A stretch of 64,000 bases of DNA from Leptospira perdikensis (GTDB taxonomy: Bacteria > Spirochaetota > Leptospiria > Leptospirales > Leptospiraceae): contig NZ_RQGA01000003.1 in the NCBI RefSeq assembly GCF_004769575.1, positions 992,001 through 1,056,000 on the forward strand, in the 5' to 3' direction. The position numbers were made by a program, and so were the translations under genes. The notes beneath the pieces were generated by a model. It was not told where the DNA came from. It worked only from the letters and a program-made list of their open reading frames with translations, and made no database searches. This document shows, piece after piece, positions 36,564-43,894 of the stretch (position 1 is the stretch's first letter; each line of letters starts with the position of its first letter).

Positions 36564-37324
36564 AAGAAGTTGGTACTATTGATTATTTGATTGGTGCTCT
36601 GACGGTAATTCCTTGGGCTGTTGTGATTTGGAAAGCTTACAAACCTAAAAAAGGTTGGCAGGAAGTGATTGGAGTTCTTTTGGCATTGTTCTTTGGTTGG
36701 TTGTCAACGGATCTTATCCTCCGACTCCATCCTATCCTTTGGCCGGAAGCCGATTTTACACCAAAGAAAAAAGTAAGTATGCTCACCCAAACAGCTCACT
36801 TGGCTTTTATTCAAGCGGGAATCACCGAAGAAACATTTAAAATATTTTTCATTCTGGTTTTGTCTTTTGTATTAGGTTATGATAAAAAAACAAAAACCTT
36901 CTCTCCTCGAGTTGTATTGTTTGGTTCCTTTGTTGCTATGGGATTTTCGTTTGTTGAAAATACGCATTACATTGCTAGAGAACCTGACGAAAAAAAATTA
37001 GATCTCTTCTTCGCACGGACCATTCACTCATCTAATATACATTTGCTGATCAATCTTTGTTTTGCATTGTTTCTTTTGAAAAGTAATACTAAAACAGAAC
37101 CAACAAATAAACGAATGTATGTTGTTTTTGGTTTTGTGTTGGCAGTGTTGCAACATGGGGTGGTTGATTTTCTTTTGATTCCTGGATCTACCATTGGGCT
37201 TTGGGTTGCCACTTCTCTTTTTGTGGGAATTTGGGTTTGGGTTGTGAATGATTGGCGAGAACTGGTTCGGCAAAAAACAAACGAACCAATGGAAATCACT
37301 GTAGATTTACAGGAAGTAAAATGA
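36560..37324 (+). CDS. PrsW-family glutamic-type intramembrane protease
   Basis: The 254-residue protein has about seven TMs. It carries the family motifs EExxK (TEETFK, Glu90-Glu91), FxxxE (FSFVE, Glu133), His residues at 156/161 and HxxxD (His199, Asp203). PrsW of Bacillus cleaves an anti-sigma factor; members of the fold also include CAAX proteases. Here the substrate is unknown; the coupled upstream TonB-C protein is a candidate partner. The ATG overlaps the upstream stop (ATGA). Confidence 0.88.
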   Translation: MKEVGTIDYLIGALTVIPWAVVIWKAYKPKKGWQEVIGVLLALFFGWLSTDLILRLHPILWPEADFTPKKKVSMLTQTAHLAFIQAGITEETFKIFFILVLSFVLGYDKKTKTFSPRVVLFGSFVAMGFSFVENTHYIAREPDEKKLDLFFARTIHSSNIHLLINLCFALFLLKSNTKTEPTNKRMYVVFGFVLAVLQHGVVDFLLIPGSTIGLWVATSLFVGIWVWVVNDWRELVRQKTNEPMEITVDLQEVK

Positions 37325-37758
37325 AACTGATTCTGTTATTAATTGTTTTTATTTTTTCTATTTTGTTGGGATTAAACTTATCGATAATTGCGCTTAACTC
37401 CAATGAAACTAAACAAAATGAAGCCTACTGCAAAAACTTTCGATCGGGTGTATTTATAAATGAATGTTCTACCGGACATTCTTCAAAATTTAAAAGGTTT
37501 AACGGGATTCAAGTTCAGGAATATGGTTCTTATTTTCTTAAAGAAAAAAACGTCTGGACTGCCGATTGTGCCTATAGAAATACACTTCTCGAAACCAATG
37601 ATCCTGAAATCACCTTATACATTGGTAACAGCATTCATATTAGAATGATCAACGTTACAAAAAATAGTTATCGAACCATAGAAGCAGACTCTAAGGATAG
37701 TAGTTCCTCTTGCGAAGTGAAAAAGATAGATGAGATTGATCCTTCTACTACTTTGTAG
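37321..37758 (+). CDS. hypothetical protein with N-terminal TM, 145 aa
   Basis: The start ATG overlaps the PrsW stop (ATGA). Residues 2-22 form a TM or uncleaved signal. The remaining 120 residues are predicted periplasmic with four or five Cys. No family recognised. The close coupling makes it a possible partner or substrate of the PrsW-like protease, but this is inference. Its 3' end overlaps the convergent gene by 11 bases. Confidence 0.6.
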   Translation: MKLILLLIVFIFSILLGLNLSIIALNSNETKQNEAYCKNFRSGVFINECSTGHSSKFKRFNGIQVQEYGSYFLKEKNVWTADCAYRNTLLETNDPEITLYIGNSIHIRMINVTKNSYRTIEADSKDSSSSCEVKKIDEIDPSTTL

Positions 37759-38212
37759 ATAAAAATACTCGAATCCCTGCTTCGGAATATTCTTCCCAAT
37801 CCATTTGGTAAGTTCTGATTTTTGGAATTTCGGGATGGTTCCAAATTTCGGCCCAAAACTTAGGAACTACTTCTTCTGGAGCTCCAGGTTCTATGTGAAA
37901 GTAACGGCCGTTTTGTGTTCCAACAGATACCATTTCCATTCCTGGAAGTAATTTTGTTTTCGGATCTACAGAATAACCTAACAGAAAATCATAGGCTCCG
38001 TTTTCATCTGATGCGTAATTGAAATACACCGCAAAAAGTGGGTCAAACTTTCGTAACAGTTCCATTTGTTTCGGAATGTCTTCTTTATAAAACCGCGAAT
38101 ACACTGCGGGAATTTGAATGTCAGCATCACCCGGTGCGTTGGAAGTTCGAATGCGAAGCCCCATCACCGTGAATTTTTCTGTTTTGACCAATGGCTCTGT
38201 CACTTCAGACAT
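37748..38212 (-). CDS. GyrI-like/AraC-effector-binding-domain protein
   Basis: The 154-residue protein is a free-standing effector-binding (SOUL/GyrI-like) domain: EKFTVMGLRIRTSN, IPAVYSRFYKEDI, a YDFLLGYSV strand and the C-terminal WNHPEIPKIRTYQMDWEEYS. It ends in ...IRVFLSTK. There is no DNA-binding part. Such proteins bind small hydrophobic molecules or act as enzyme inhibitors; the ligand here is not known. No partner gene is apparent. Confidence 0.75.
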   Translation of the reverse strand: MSEVTEPLVKTEKFTVMGLRIRTSNAPGDADIQIPAVYSRFYKEDIPKQMELLRKFDPLFAVYFNYASDENGAYDFLLGYSVDPKTKLLPGMEMVSVGTQNGRYFHIEPGAPEEVVPKFWAEIWNHPEIPKIRTYQMDWEEYSEAGIRVFLSTK

Positions 38213-38265
38213 ATAGAAAAAATTTCAGTTTATGAAAAAAACGCAATCTTTTCTTAGAGAAGAGT

Positions 38266-38292
38266 TTGACTTATCGGACCTTCCTGTACATT
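38266..38292 (+). promoter_or_regulatory. likely promoter of 5S rRNA copy 1
   Basis: TTGACT (38266-38271) and TACATT (38287-38292), 15 bases apart, end about ten bases before the rRNA 5' end. At copy 2 the equivalent spot has TTGCAA at the same distance (30 bases from the first T to the shared TAATTACTCC). The CGG(A/T)CC core between the boxes is also shared. The short spacer makes the -10 assignment tentative. Confidence 0.45.
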
Positions 38293-38301
38293 TGGTAATT
38301 A

Positions 38302-38420
38302 CTCCTGGTGATTATGGAGAGAAGGCCATACCCGTTCCCATTCCGAACACGGAAGTCAAGCTTCTCATCGCCGATGGTACTATTGGGTTCGCTCAATGGG
38401 AGAGTAGGACATTGCCGGGT
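38302..38420 (+). rRNA. rrf: 5S ribosomal RNA, copy 1
   Basis: The sequence has the universal 5S core CCCATTCCGAACACGGAAG. Its ends pair as helix I (5' CCTGGTGA with 3' TTGCCGGG, with wobble pairs). It is identical over the whole 119 nt to the copy at 47714-47832. No 16S or 23S gene is adjacent, as expected for leptospires, where rRNA genes are scattered. A terminator hairpin follows 21 bases later. A 64-codon reading frame across it is spurious. Boundaries are good to a few bases. Confidence 0.95.
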
Positions 38421-38440
38421 TAGCACTCATAACTCAATAA

Positions 38441-38470
38441 AAAGGCCAACCGAAAGGTTGGCTTTTTTTA
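38441..38470 (+). terminator. terminator of 5S rRNA copy 1
   Basis: Stem GCCAACC/GGTTGGC with GAAA loop, followed by seven T. The GNRA tetraloop and T-run are ideal. The hairpin differs from that after copy 2, although the 16 bases before it (TAGCACTCATAACTCA) are shared. Confidence 0.9.
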
Positions 38471-38487
38471 TGTACTAAATAAAAATC

Positions 38488-38512
38488 CCCATAGAGCGAA
38501 CCCAATAGTACC
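38488..38512 (-). repeat. inverted 25-bp fragment of the 5S rRNA gene
   Basis: Read on the minus strand this stretch matches the 5S segment GGTACTATTGGGTTCGCTC-N-ATGGG with one mismatch in 25. It lies 68 bases after 5S copy 1 in the opposite orientation. It indicates local rearrangement at this locus. Confidence 0.7.
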
Positions 38513-38572
38513 GCTAGTAACTAATTGTTCGCGAAATGACAGACTTGCGACCCATAGGGAGCAAGGCTCGGA

Positions 38573-38602
38573 CACTCGCCCGCGGAGCGGGAGAAGCGAG
38601 TG
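38573..38602. repeat. GC-rich hairpin in the 5S-adjacent gap
   Basis: Outer stem CACTCG/CGAGTG and inner stem CCCGC/GCGGG around GGA. It stands out from the AT-rich flanks. It is present only at the first locus and has no T-run. Confidence 0.5.
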
Positions 38603-38610
38603 GGGGTGGA

Positions 38611-38799
38611 AGTAGGACATTGCCTCTGTTAGCACTCATAACTCATTAAGAAAGCGTTCACGGAAAGTGAGCGCTTTTTTTATTTGTAGCGCTCTGTTTT
38701 TGCCGGCTAATGTCCGCGACTATTCGCTAGACAAACAGTGTTTGCTCCGCGAATGTCGCCTGCTCGTTCCCTATGGGTCACTGCGCAGGATTGCGGGTT
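38611..38799 (+). repeat. 5S-tail remnant plus 3' flank repeat, copy A
   Basis: This 189-bp stretch begins with the last bases of a 5S gene (AGTAGGACATTGCC). It continues with TAGCACTCATAACTCATTAA, a terminator hairpin (AAAGCGTTCAC/GTGAGCGCTTT, 38651-38682) and about 115 bases of GC-rich, strongly palindromic sequence. It matches 47815-48002, downstream of 5S copy 2, with few mismatches. So a second 5S gene once stood here in tandem and has been destroyed, or its tail was copied from the other locus. Inside, GCGAC-ATTCGC (38716-38727) and GCGAAT-TCGC (38749-38759) form a 44-nt hairpin. Confidence 0.8.
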
Positions 38800-38956
38800 A
38801 AATTAAACATCATTCACTGTTTGAAGAAAAAATACATTCACTGCTAGTAACCAGTTGTTCGCGAAATGGGTGGGGCTTCCGTAAGAAGCCGAAGTCTGTT
38901 AGGATTAGTATTATCTTACTACGGACCACCTGACTATGATTTAGCAAAAATTATAG
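38800..38956. other. gap with a TTCGCGAAATG box and a long hairpin, no gene seen
   Basis: No credible coding frame. The gap contains GCTAGTAACCAGTTGTTCG followed by CGAAATGGGTGGGGCTTCCG (38843-38881). A close relative is at 38513-38537 and another at 48078-48112. At 38926-38962 arms CACCTGACTAT/ATAGTCAGGTG flank a 15-base loop; this hairpin contains the stop codon of the VOC gene and has no T-run. Confidence 0.55.
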
Positions 38957-39436
38957 TCAGGTGTTTTCCAAAATGTCGGTAGCTGTTTGAGAGCCGAGTT
39001 GTTCCGCAAGTCCGATCAGAAGTCCCTCCACCCCACGAATGTAACAGAGTCGGTATATATTTTCAAATTGTACCACCTCTCCCACGATTTTTGCGCCATA
39101 TTTCGTTAGGCGAGATAACAATTCATCTAAGTTGTCAACTCGGAACATGATTCGTAGATAACCAAGAGAGTTGACTGGAGCTGTTCTGTGATCAGCGATC
39201 GTCTTAGGAGAAAGAAACTTTGAAAGTTCTAGTCGGGTATGTCCATCGGGAGTTACCATCATCGCAATCTCAACTTCCTGATTTCCGAGTCCCGTAACTT
39301 GCCCAGCCCATTCCCCTGCGACTACCATTCGCCCTTCTAGAGTAAGTCCTATTTCTTCGAAAAAAGAAACGGCCTTGTCGAGGGACTCAACAACGATACC
39401 CACATTGTGCATTTCTAGTAGTTTACTTTTTGTCAT
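38957..39436 (-). CDS. VOC (glyoxalase/bleomycin-resistance fold) family protein
   Basis: The 159-residue protein has two beta-alpha-beta-beta-beta units: EMHNVGIVVESLDKAVSFFEEIGLTLEGR in the first and LRIMFRVDNLDELLSRLTKYGAKIVGEVV in the second, ending RLCYIRGVEGLLIGLAEQLG. The His in MHNVG and the Glu in GVEGLL are at metal-ligand positions. Function (dioxygenase, isomerase or resistance) cannot be told. The ATG has AAGG upstream. The gene sits alone beside the 5S-repeat region, so it may be part of an accessory segment. Confidence 0.82.
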   Translation of the reverse strand: MTKSKLLEMHNVGIVVESLDKAVSFFEEIGLTLEGRMVVAGEWAGQVTGLGNQEVEIAMMVTPDGHTRLELSKFLSPKTIADHRTAPVNSLGYLRIMFRVDNLDELLSRLTKYGAKIVGEVVQFENIYRLCYIRGVEGLLIGLAEQLGSQTATDILENT

Positions 39437-39681
39437 GACCTTCTTTTTTTATGAAGCTGAAATAGATCAAGTTGATTTAAAATTGTTTTGGTTTTAAAAT
39501 TAGTAACAGATAAGTTGTTTACAGTAAAAGCCGGACTTTTCCAGGAAAGCGGATGTCTCTATTGTAAATAAGTCTTATTTAATTTAGTGTATCAGTTTTT
39601 TATGTAGAAAGTAATGGCTCCCAATTGATTATATGTCATTCTTTGTTTTCGATAATAGTCTGATCCCAATGCAGAGGTAAT

Positions 39682-41250
39682 ATGAAGTATCAATTTTCAG
39701 ATAGAATTAATCTCAATTTATGGAAAAAGAAATTTCTGTTATTTATCTTGTTATTGGTAATTCTTCCTAGTATTTTGAATAATCACCCCTCAAGGGATAT
39801 TTATTTATACGATGAAACTTTTTACTTAGAGAGTGCCGATACTTTATCTGGATTTCAAGATGCCGCATCTTATTCATTTTATTATAAGATGTTGTCTAAA
39901 ATTTGGAAAAATCCTGTAGAGAGATACTTCTCCAATTATTTAGTGTTAGTATTGAGTTTGTGCTTTGTATTCATTTCAATTGCAAAGAATTCTAGGGAAT
40001 TACTTCTTTATTCATCTTTTTTATCTTTGATAATTGTAAGTCCATTAATTGTCTCTGCAATGCCTTTTATTACTATGTTTTCCTCTGTTTTAATTGCGTT
40101 AGCAATTTATACTTATTATAATCGAAGGTTCTCAGCTTTTATCTTAATATCATTTGTATTAACTTATGCAAGAGTTGAGTTCTATGCGTTTTTTCTGTTA
40201 AGTTTCGTTTTTGTTTTTTTGAATCTCTTTAATAAAAGTAAGAAGAGTCTGATTTTGCCGTCTCTCTTTTACTTGCTGGGTTTGTGTATCGCGATATTAA
40301 GAAATCCCTCTTCACAAGAAAGAGCCTATATCGCTTTTTGCCAACATTATGCTTTTTCTAAATATCAAAGAGGGTTATATTTCGATGATCCTTGGACTAC
40401 TTGTGATAGGTTGCTTTTGCAAGACTTTGGTATTGTTGGGGATTTGCAAAAAGTTTTGTTAGGAAATTTCTCAGCTCTCTTGGAACATATCGTCTTGAAT
40501 ATAAAGTCGTTGTTCGAGGTTCTCGCAAAGAATTTAAATCTTCCTTTATACTTTGTTGTTACAATTTTAGTCCTTACTCTATTTGCCGAAGTTTACCGGC
40601 TTATTCTCAACATTCGTCGCCGAAGATTGGTTTTAACTTTAGACTCAATTTTTTTATTTACTTTTTTAGGTTTTTCAACAATCGGGTCGATTCTGTATTA
40701 TCCGCGTGATCATTATTTACTTCAAATCCTAATCGTTGTTATCTTCTTTATAAAAAGGGGAGCGATACTTTTGGAAATTTCATTTGTCAGAAAGAAATTT
40801 CAGCAGTTTAAAAAATATTTAGTATTATCTGGAGTTATCATATTCTTACTTTTTGTAGGGTTATATTTTAAAAATCATAAAAAAATGATTATTTCCGGAC
40901 TTGAAAAAGAATGTGGAGTTTTACGTTTGGCGGAAACTATCAAATATTTGAATCTTAAAGAAATCCATATGTTAAGTCCGGATGGTGGATTGTGTGTTTA
41001 TTTAGGGAACAAGAATTGTGAGAACATTTATCCGTATGAAAAAAAGATGAAGTTTCTGGATTTCATAGAAAAGCGTAAAATAAATATCATTTTGTTGACC
41101 GAATATTACGAAAAAGATGCAATATATCGTGATGATAGTGAGTTCAAAAAGTTCAGAGAAAGTAACTACAAATTAAACAGTGGAACTTACTTTGAAGAGG
41201 TCTTATTATACACTTGTAAGGCTAGAAAAATTTTAGTAAAAAAAGAGTAG
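39682..41250 (+). CDS. polytopic membrane protein, possible GT-C-type glycosyltransferase
   Basis: The 522-residue protein has about 11 TM segments and a C-terminal soluble part of about 110 residues. An acidic pair in the first periplasmic loop (IYLYDETFYLESAD) resembles the DE/DD motif of GT-C glycosyltransferases (ArnT/PMT type), which transfer sugars from lipid carriers. That is weak evidence. The gene is visibly more AT-rich than its neighbours, with many TTT/ATT/AAA codons, which suggests acquisition by transfer. It has about 240-base gaps on both sides and no coupled genes. Confidence 0.6.
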   Translation: MKYQFSDRINLNLWKKKFLLFILLLVILPSILNNHPSRDIYLYDETFYLESADTLSGFQDAASYSFYYKMLSKIWKNPVERYFSNYLVLVLSLCFVFISIAKNSRELLLYSSFLSLIIVSPLIVSAMPFITMFSSVLIALAIYTYYNRRFSAFILISFVLTYARVEFYAFFLLSFVFVFLNLFNKSKKSLILPSLFYLLGLCIAILRNPSSQERAYIAFCQHYAFSKYQRGLYFDDPWTTCDRLLLQDFGIVGDLQKVLLGNFSALLEHIVLNIKSLFEVLAKNLNLPLYFVVTILVLTLFAEVYRLILNIRRRRLVLTLDSIFLFTFLGFSTIGSILYYPRDHYLLQILIVVIFFIKRGAILLEISFVRKKFQQFKKYLVLSGVIIFLLFVGLYFKNHKKMIISGLEKECGVLRLAETIKYLNLKEIHMLSPDGGLCVYLGNKNCENIYPYEKKMKFLDFIEKRKINIILLTEYYEKDAIYRDDSEFKKFRESNYKLNSGTYFEEVLLYTCKARKILVKKE

Positions 41251-41310
41251 AATGAAGAGTTGCTTTACCTGTAGATAGAATCAGAAAGCAGGTTGAGTAA
41301 ATAGCTTGCG

Positions 41311-41352
41311 ATAGTATTTTCTTGTTCAAGTTTTATGTTTAGAAAATACTAT
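41311..41352. repeat. 12-bp perfect inverted repeat in an intergenic gap
   Basis: Arms ATAGTATTTTCT and AGAAAATACTAT flank an 18-base loop. It lies 60 bases after the membrane protein stop and 138 bases before the end of the convergent TetR gene. No T-run follows, so it is a poor terminator. Confidence 0.5.
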
Positions 41353-41489
41353 GATACTTCTATTTTGAATTAACTAAATAATGATTTTGAAAATTGTTTG
41401 CATTCGTTTGAATGAATCACTAAATATCGATTAGAATTGAATCGGCTATTCTACAAAAATAGAACAAAACAAAAGTTCTCCTGGTTTTA

Positions 41490-42119
41490 TCAGCCAATAT
41501 CCACTGAAGAACTAACAGTTGTTTTTAATAATTGGATTACATCCATCCCTTCGGGAAGGACCAAGTGTCCATCAATAGCCAAGGAAGCAATCCCATGAAC
41601 GGTCGCCCAAGCACCAAGAGCTCTAGCATGGGCCAACTCTTTACTCACTCGTTCATTTGCAAAGGCAGCATATAACAGACGAAAGGGGCGTTGCGAACTA
41701 ACCCAAATTTCCCTATCAGGACTTTCTAATCCAATTTTTTTTTCTAAATCAATTTGGTTTAGCATGAGTCGGTATAAGTTTGGATTCACGATCGCAAACT
41801 GAATGTATTCCACACCATAATAATAAGCCAACAAACGACCACGGACTTTGGAATGATTTTTTTGTACCGCAAGCATGATGGCAGCCAATTCGTCATATCC
41901 GGAAGCTGCCACAGCCTGAAGTAATTCTTGTTTTCCTTTGAAATGTGCATAAGGAGCCATATGAGTGACACCGATGGCAGAGGCTATGGAACGAAGAGAG
42001 AGGGATTCGATTCCTTGTTTTTGTAATAAATTGCGAGCAGCGATGATCAATGCGGGCCGAAGGTCACCATGATGGTAGGGGGTTGTTCCTTTGTCCTGAT
42101 TTCGTTTTTTCACGGCCAT
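41490..42119 (-). CDS. TetR-family regulator (WHG-type C-terminal domain)
   Basis: The 209-residue protein has a TetR helix-turn-helix (RPALIIAARNLLQKQGIESLSLRSIASAIGVTHMAPYAHFKGKQELLQAVA). The C-terminal domain contains AWATVHGIASLAIDGHL, typical of the WHG subgroup. It is divergent from the oxidoreductase pair, and a 23-bp palindrome lies between them at 42249-42271. I infer that it represses that pair. Confidence 0.9.
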   Translation of the reverse strand: MAVKKRNQDKGTTPYHHGDLRPALIIAARNLLQKQGIESLSLRSIASAIGVTHMAPYAHFKGKQELLQAVAASGYDELAAIMLAVQKNHSKVRGRLLAYYYGVEYIQFAIVNPNLYRLMLNQIDLEKKIGLESPDREIWVSSQRPFRLLYAAFANERVSKELAHARALGAWATVHGIASLAIDGHLVLPEGMDVIQLLKTTVSSSVDIG

Positions 42120-42248
42120 TACAACTTAGTAGGTCTCCTCCCCGAACCGGTAAAGCCTTTTCGAAAGGGATTCTAAAGGTTCAGATCTGGGATAAGGTCT
42201 CTCTAATGGAGAATCCTTTTTTTGGAAAAAGGGCAGAAAAAGTGATTG

Positions 42249-42271
42249 CAATCTTTACATTGTAAAGATTG
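42249..42271. promoter_or_regulatory. 23-bp palindromic operator candidate for the TetR regulator
   Basis: Arms CAATCTTTACA and TGTAAAGATTG are perfect around a single T. The site lies 37 bases before the oxidoreductase ATG and 130 bases before the TetR ATG. Its length and symmetry are typical of TetR-dimer sites. Confidence 0.7.
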
Positions 42272-42307
42272 GCTTGGTTTCAAAGGGATTCCCTTTGGGA
42301 GAATAGA

Positions 42308-43837
42308 ATGTCTCATTATGACACAGTAGTCATCGGTGCCGGTAACGCTGGTTTGATGGCGGCCACTCGGCTGCAACGTGAAGGTTCAAAAACTTTGTTA
42401 TTAGAAAGGCACAATGTTCCCGGGGGATGTGCTACCTCCTTTGTGAGAGGGGATTTTGAGTTTGAAGTTGCCCTTCACCAACTCAGTGGCGTTGGAACAG
42501 AATCGAGTCCGTTCATCATGCGCCGTGTTTTCGAGGAACTCGGTGTTCTAAAAAAAATTGAACTCGTCCAAGAAGAAGAACTTTATCGCATTGTTATGCC
42601 TGGTCGGTTAGATGTTACCTTACCTGCTGATTGGACGGGATTACAACTTCATTTAAAAAGTCTTTTCCCTGGAGAAGAAGATTCGATTGAAAGGTTTTTT
42701 GCCTTGAGTGAAGCCGTTGTGAATGAATATTATTTTGTTCTTCCGCGAATTCGACTAACGAACGATGAAGAAAAATTACGTGCGAAATGTCCAAATTTTA
42801 ATGCTTATGGTCTACGCTCCACAAGTGATGTTTTAAATGAATTTTTTTCCAATGTAGATTTAATTAATGTAATAACACCATACTGGAGTTATGTGGGAAT
42901 TCCAACAACAGAGTTGGTTTTTGCCGAATTTATCGGGATGTTGTATTTTTATTGTGTGTATAAACCTTGGCATATAAAAGGAGGATCTCAAATGCTTTCG
43001 AGTGCTCTTCTCTCTTCCTTTGAAGAGGCAGGAGGAGAAGTCCGATTTCACTGTGCCGCAGAAAAAATTTTGACAGAAAACGGCGCTGTACGTGCGGTTC
43101 TTCTGGAAACAGGGGAAACGGTTACTTGTAATGCCGTTGTGTCCAACGCAAGTCCACTGATTACCTATCACGAAATGCTTGACCTAGAAACTCCACCAAC
43201 TTCTGTCTTAAAGGATTTTAAGTCCAGAAGAATGGGGGTTTCTGCTGTTTGCCTTTATTTGGGTTTAGATTGTTCCCCTGAAGAGCTTGGATTTACAACG
43301 GCATCCACCTTTGTGATGACTACTTCTAATGCAGAAGTCACTGAAGATCGAATGTATACTCTAGATGCTCCGGATTGGGGTATGGTTACTTGTTATAACT
43401 TTATTGATGAGGAATTGGCGCCTAAAGGGAAAGCAGTTGTCACTCTCGTAGCCTTACAATATGGGGAAGCATGGAAAGATGTTCCTGCAGATAAATATAT
43501 TGCCACAAAATATGAGTTTGGTGATAAACTCATCACTCTTGTTGAGCAAGCATATCCGAATATTAGAGAACATATTGAAAAGGCAGAAGTAGCCACACCA
43601 ATGACGATGATGCGTTATTTGAATACTCCAGGTGGAGCCATTTACGGATTCAAACAAACCTTGCAGGATGGTTCTCTTATGCGCGAATCTCTGGATGCCA
43701 TAGACGGGCTTTATTCTGCGAGTAGTTGGACGAGTATGGGTGGATTTCAACCTACCTATTTGAATGGATACAATACTGCACGGAAAATAATAAAACGATT
43801 AAAAACTCGGCGCAAATCAGTAAGTAGCCCTAAGTAA
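42308..43837 (+). CDS. FAD-dependent oxidoreductase, phytoene desaturase/CrtISO-like
   Basis: From the ATG at 42308 (GGAG upstream) the protein has 509 residues. The N-terminal dinucleotide-binding motif is VVIGAGNAGLMAATRLQREGSKTLLLERHNVPGGCATSF. A middle substrate domain follows. The C-terminal FAD motif YSASSWTSMGGFQPTYLNGYNTARKI completes the CrtI/CrtISO/retinol-saturase fold. Members desaturate, isomerise or saturate polyenes. The adjacent ferredoxin-type reductase may supply or remove electrons. No carotenoid genes are in the window, so a lipid substrate is equally possible. Confidence 0.85.
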   Translation: MSHYDTVVIGAGNAGLMAATRLQREGSKTLLLERHNVPGGCATSFVRGDFEFEVALHQLSGVGTESSPFIMRRVFEELGVLKKIELVQEEELYRIVMPGRLDVTLPADWTGLQLHLKSLFPGEEDSIERFFALSEAVVNEYYFVLPRIRLTNDEEKLRAKCPNFNAYGLRSTSDVLNEFFSNVDLINVITPYWSYVGIPTTELVFAEFIGMLYFYCVYKPWHIKGGSQMLSSALLSSFEEAGGEVRFHCAAEKILTENGAVRAVLLETGETVTCNAVVSNASPLITYHEMLDLETPPTSVLKDFKSRRMGVSAVCLYLGLDCSPEELGFTTASTFVMTTSNAEVTEDRMYTLDAPDWGMVTCYNFIDEELAPKGKAVVTLVALQYGEAWKDVPADKYIATKYEFGDKLITLVEQAYPNIREHIEKAEVATPMTMMRYLNTPGGAIYGFKQTLQDGSLMRESLDAIDGLYSASSWTSMGGFQPTYLNGYNTARKIIKRLKTRRKSVSSPK

Positions 43838-43894
43838 AATAACAAACAAAATGTTTACAAAGATAACGATCACTATTTGAGAAGGAAGATATAT

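Noticed and set aside
38232..38423. 63-codon reading frame across 5S copy 1
   Set aside because: The frame lies almost wholly within the 5S rRNA gene, and the rRNA identity (core, helix I, second identical copy) explains the sequence.
42269..42307. Upstream start of the FAD oxidoreductase
   Set aside because: It would place the N-terminus inside the palindromic operator; the ATG at 42308 has a ribosome site and begins directly before the dinucleotide-binding motif.
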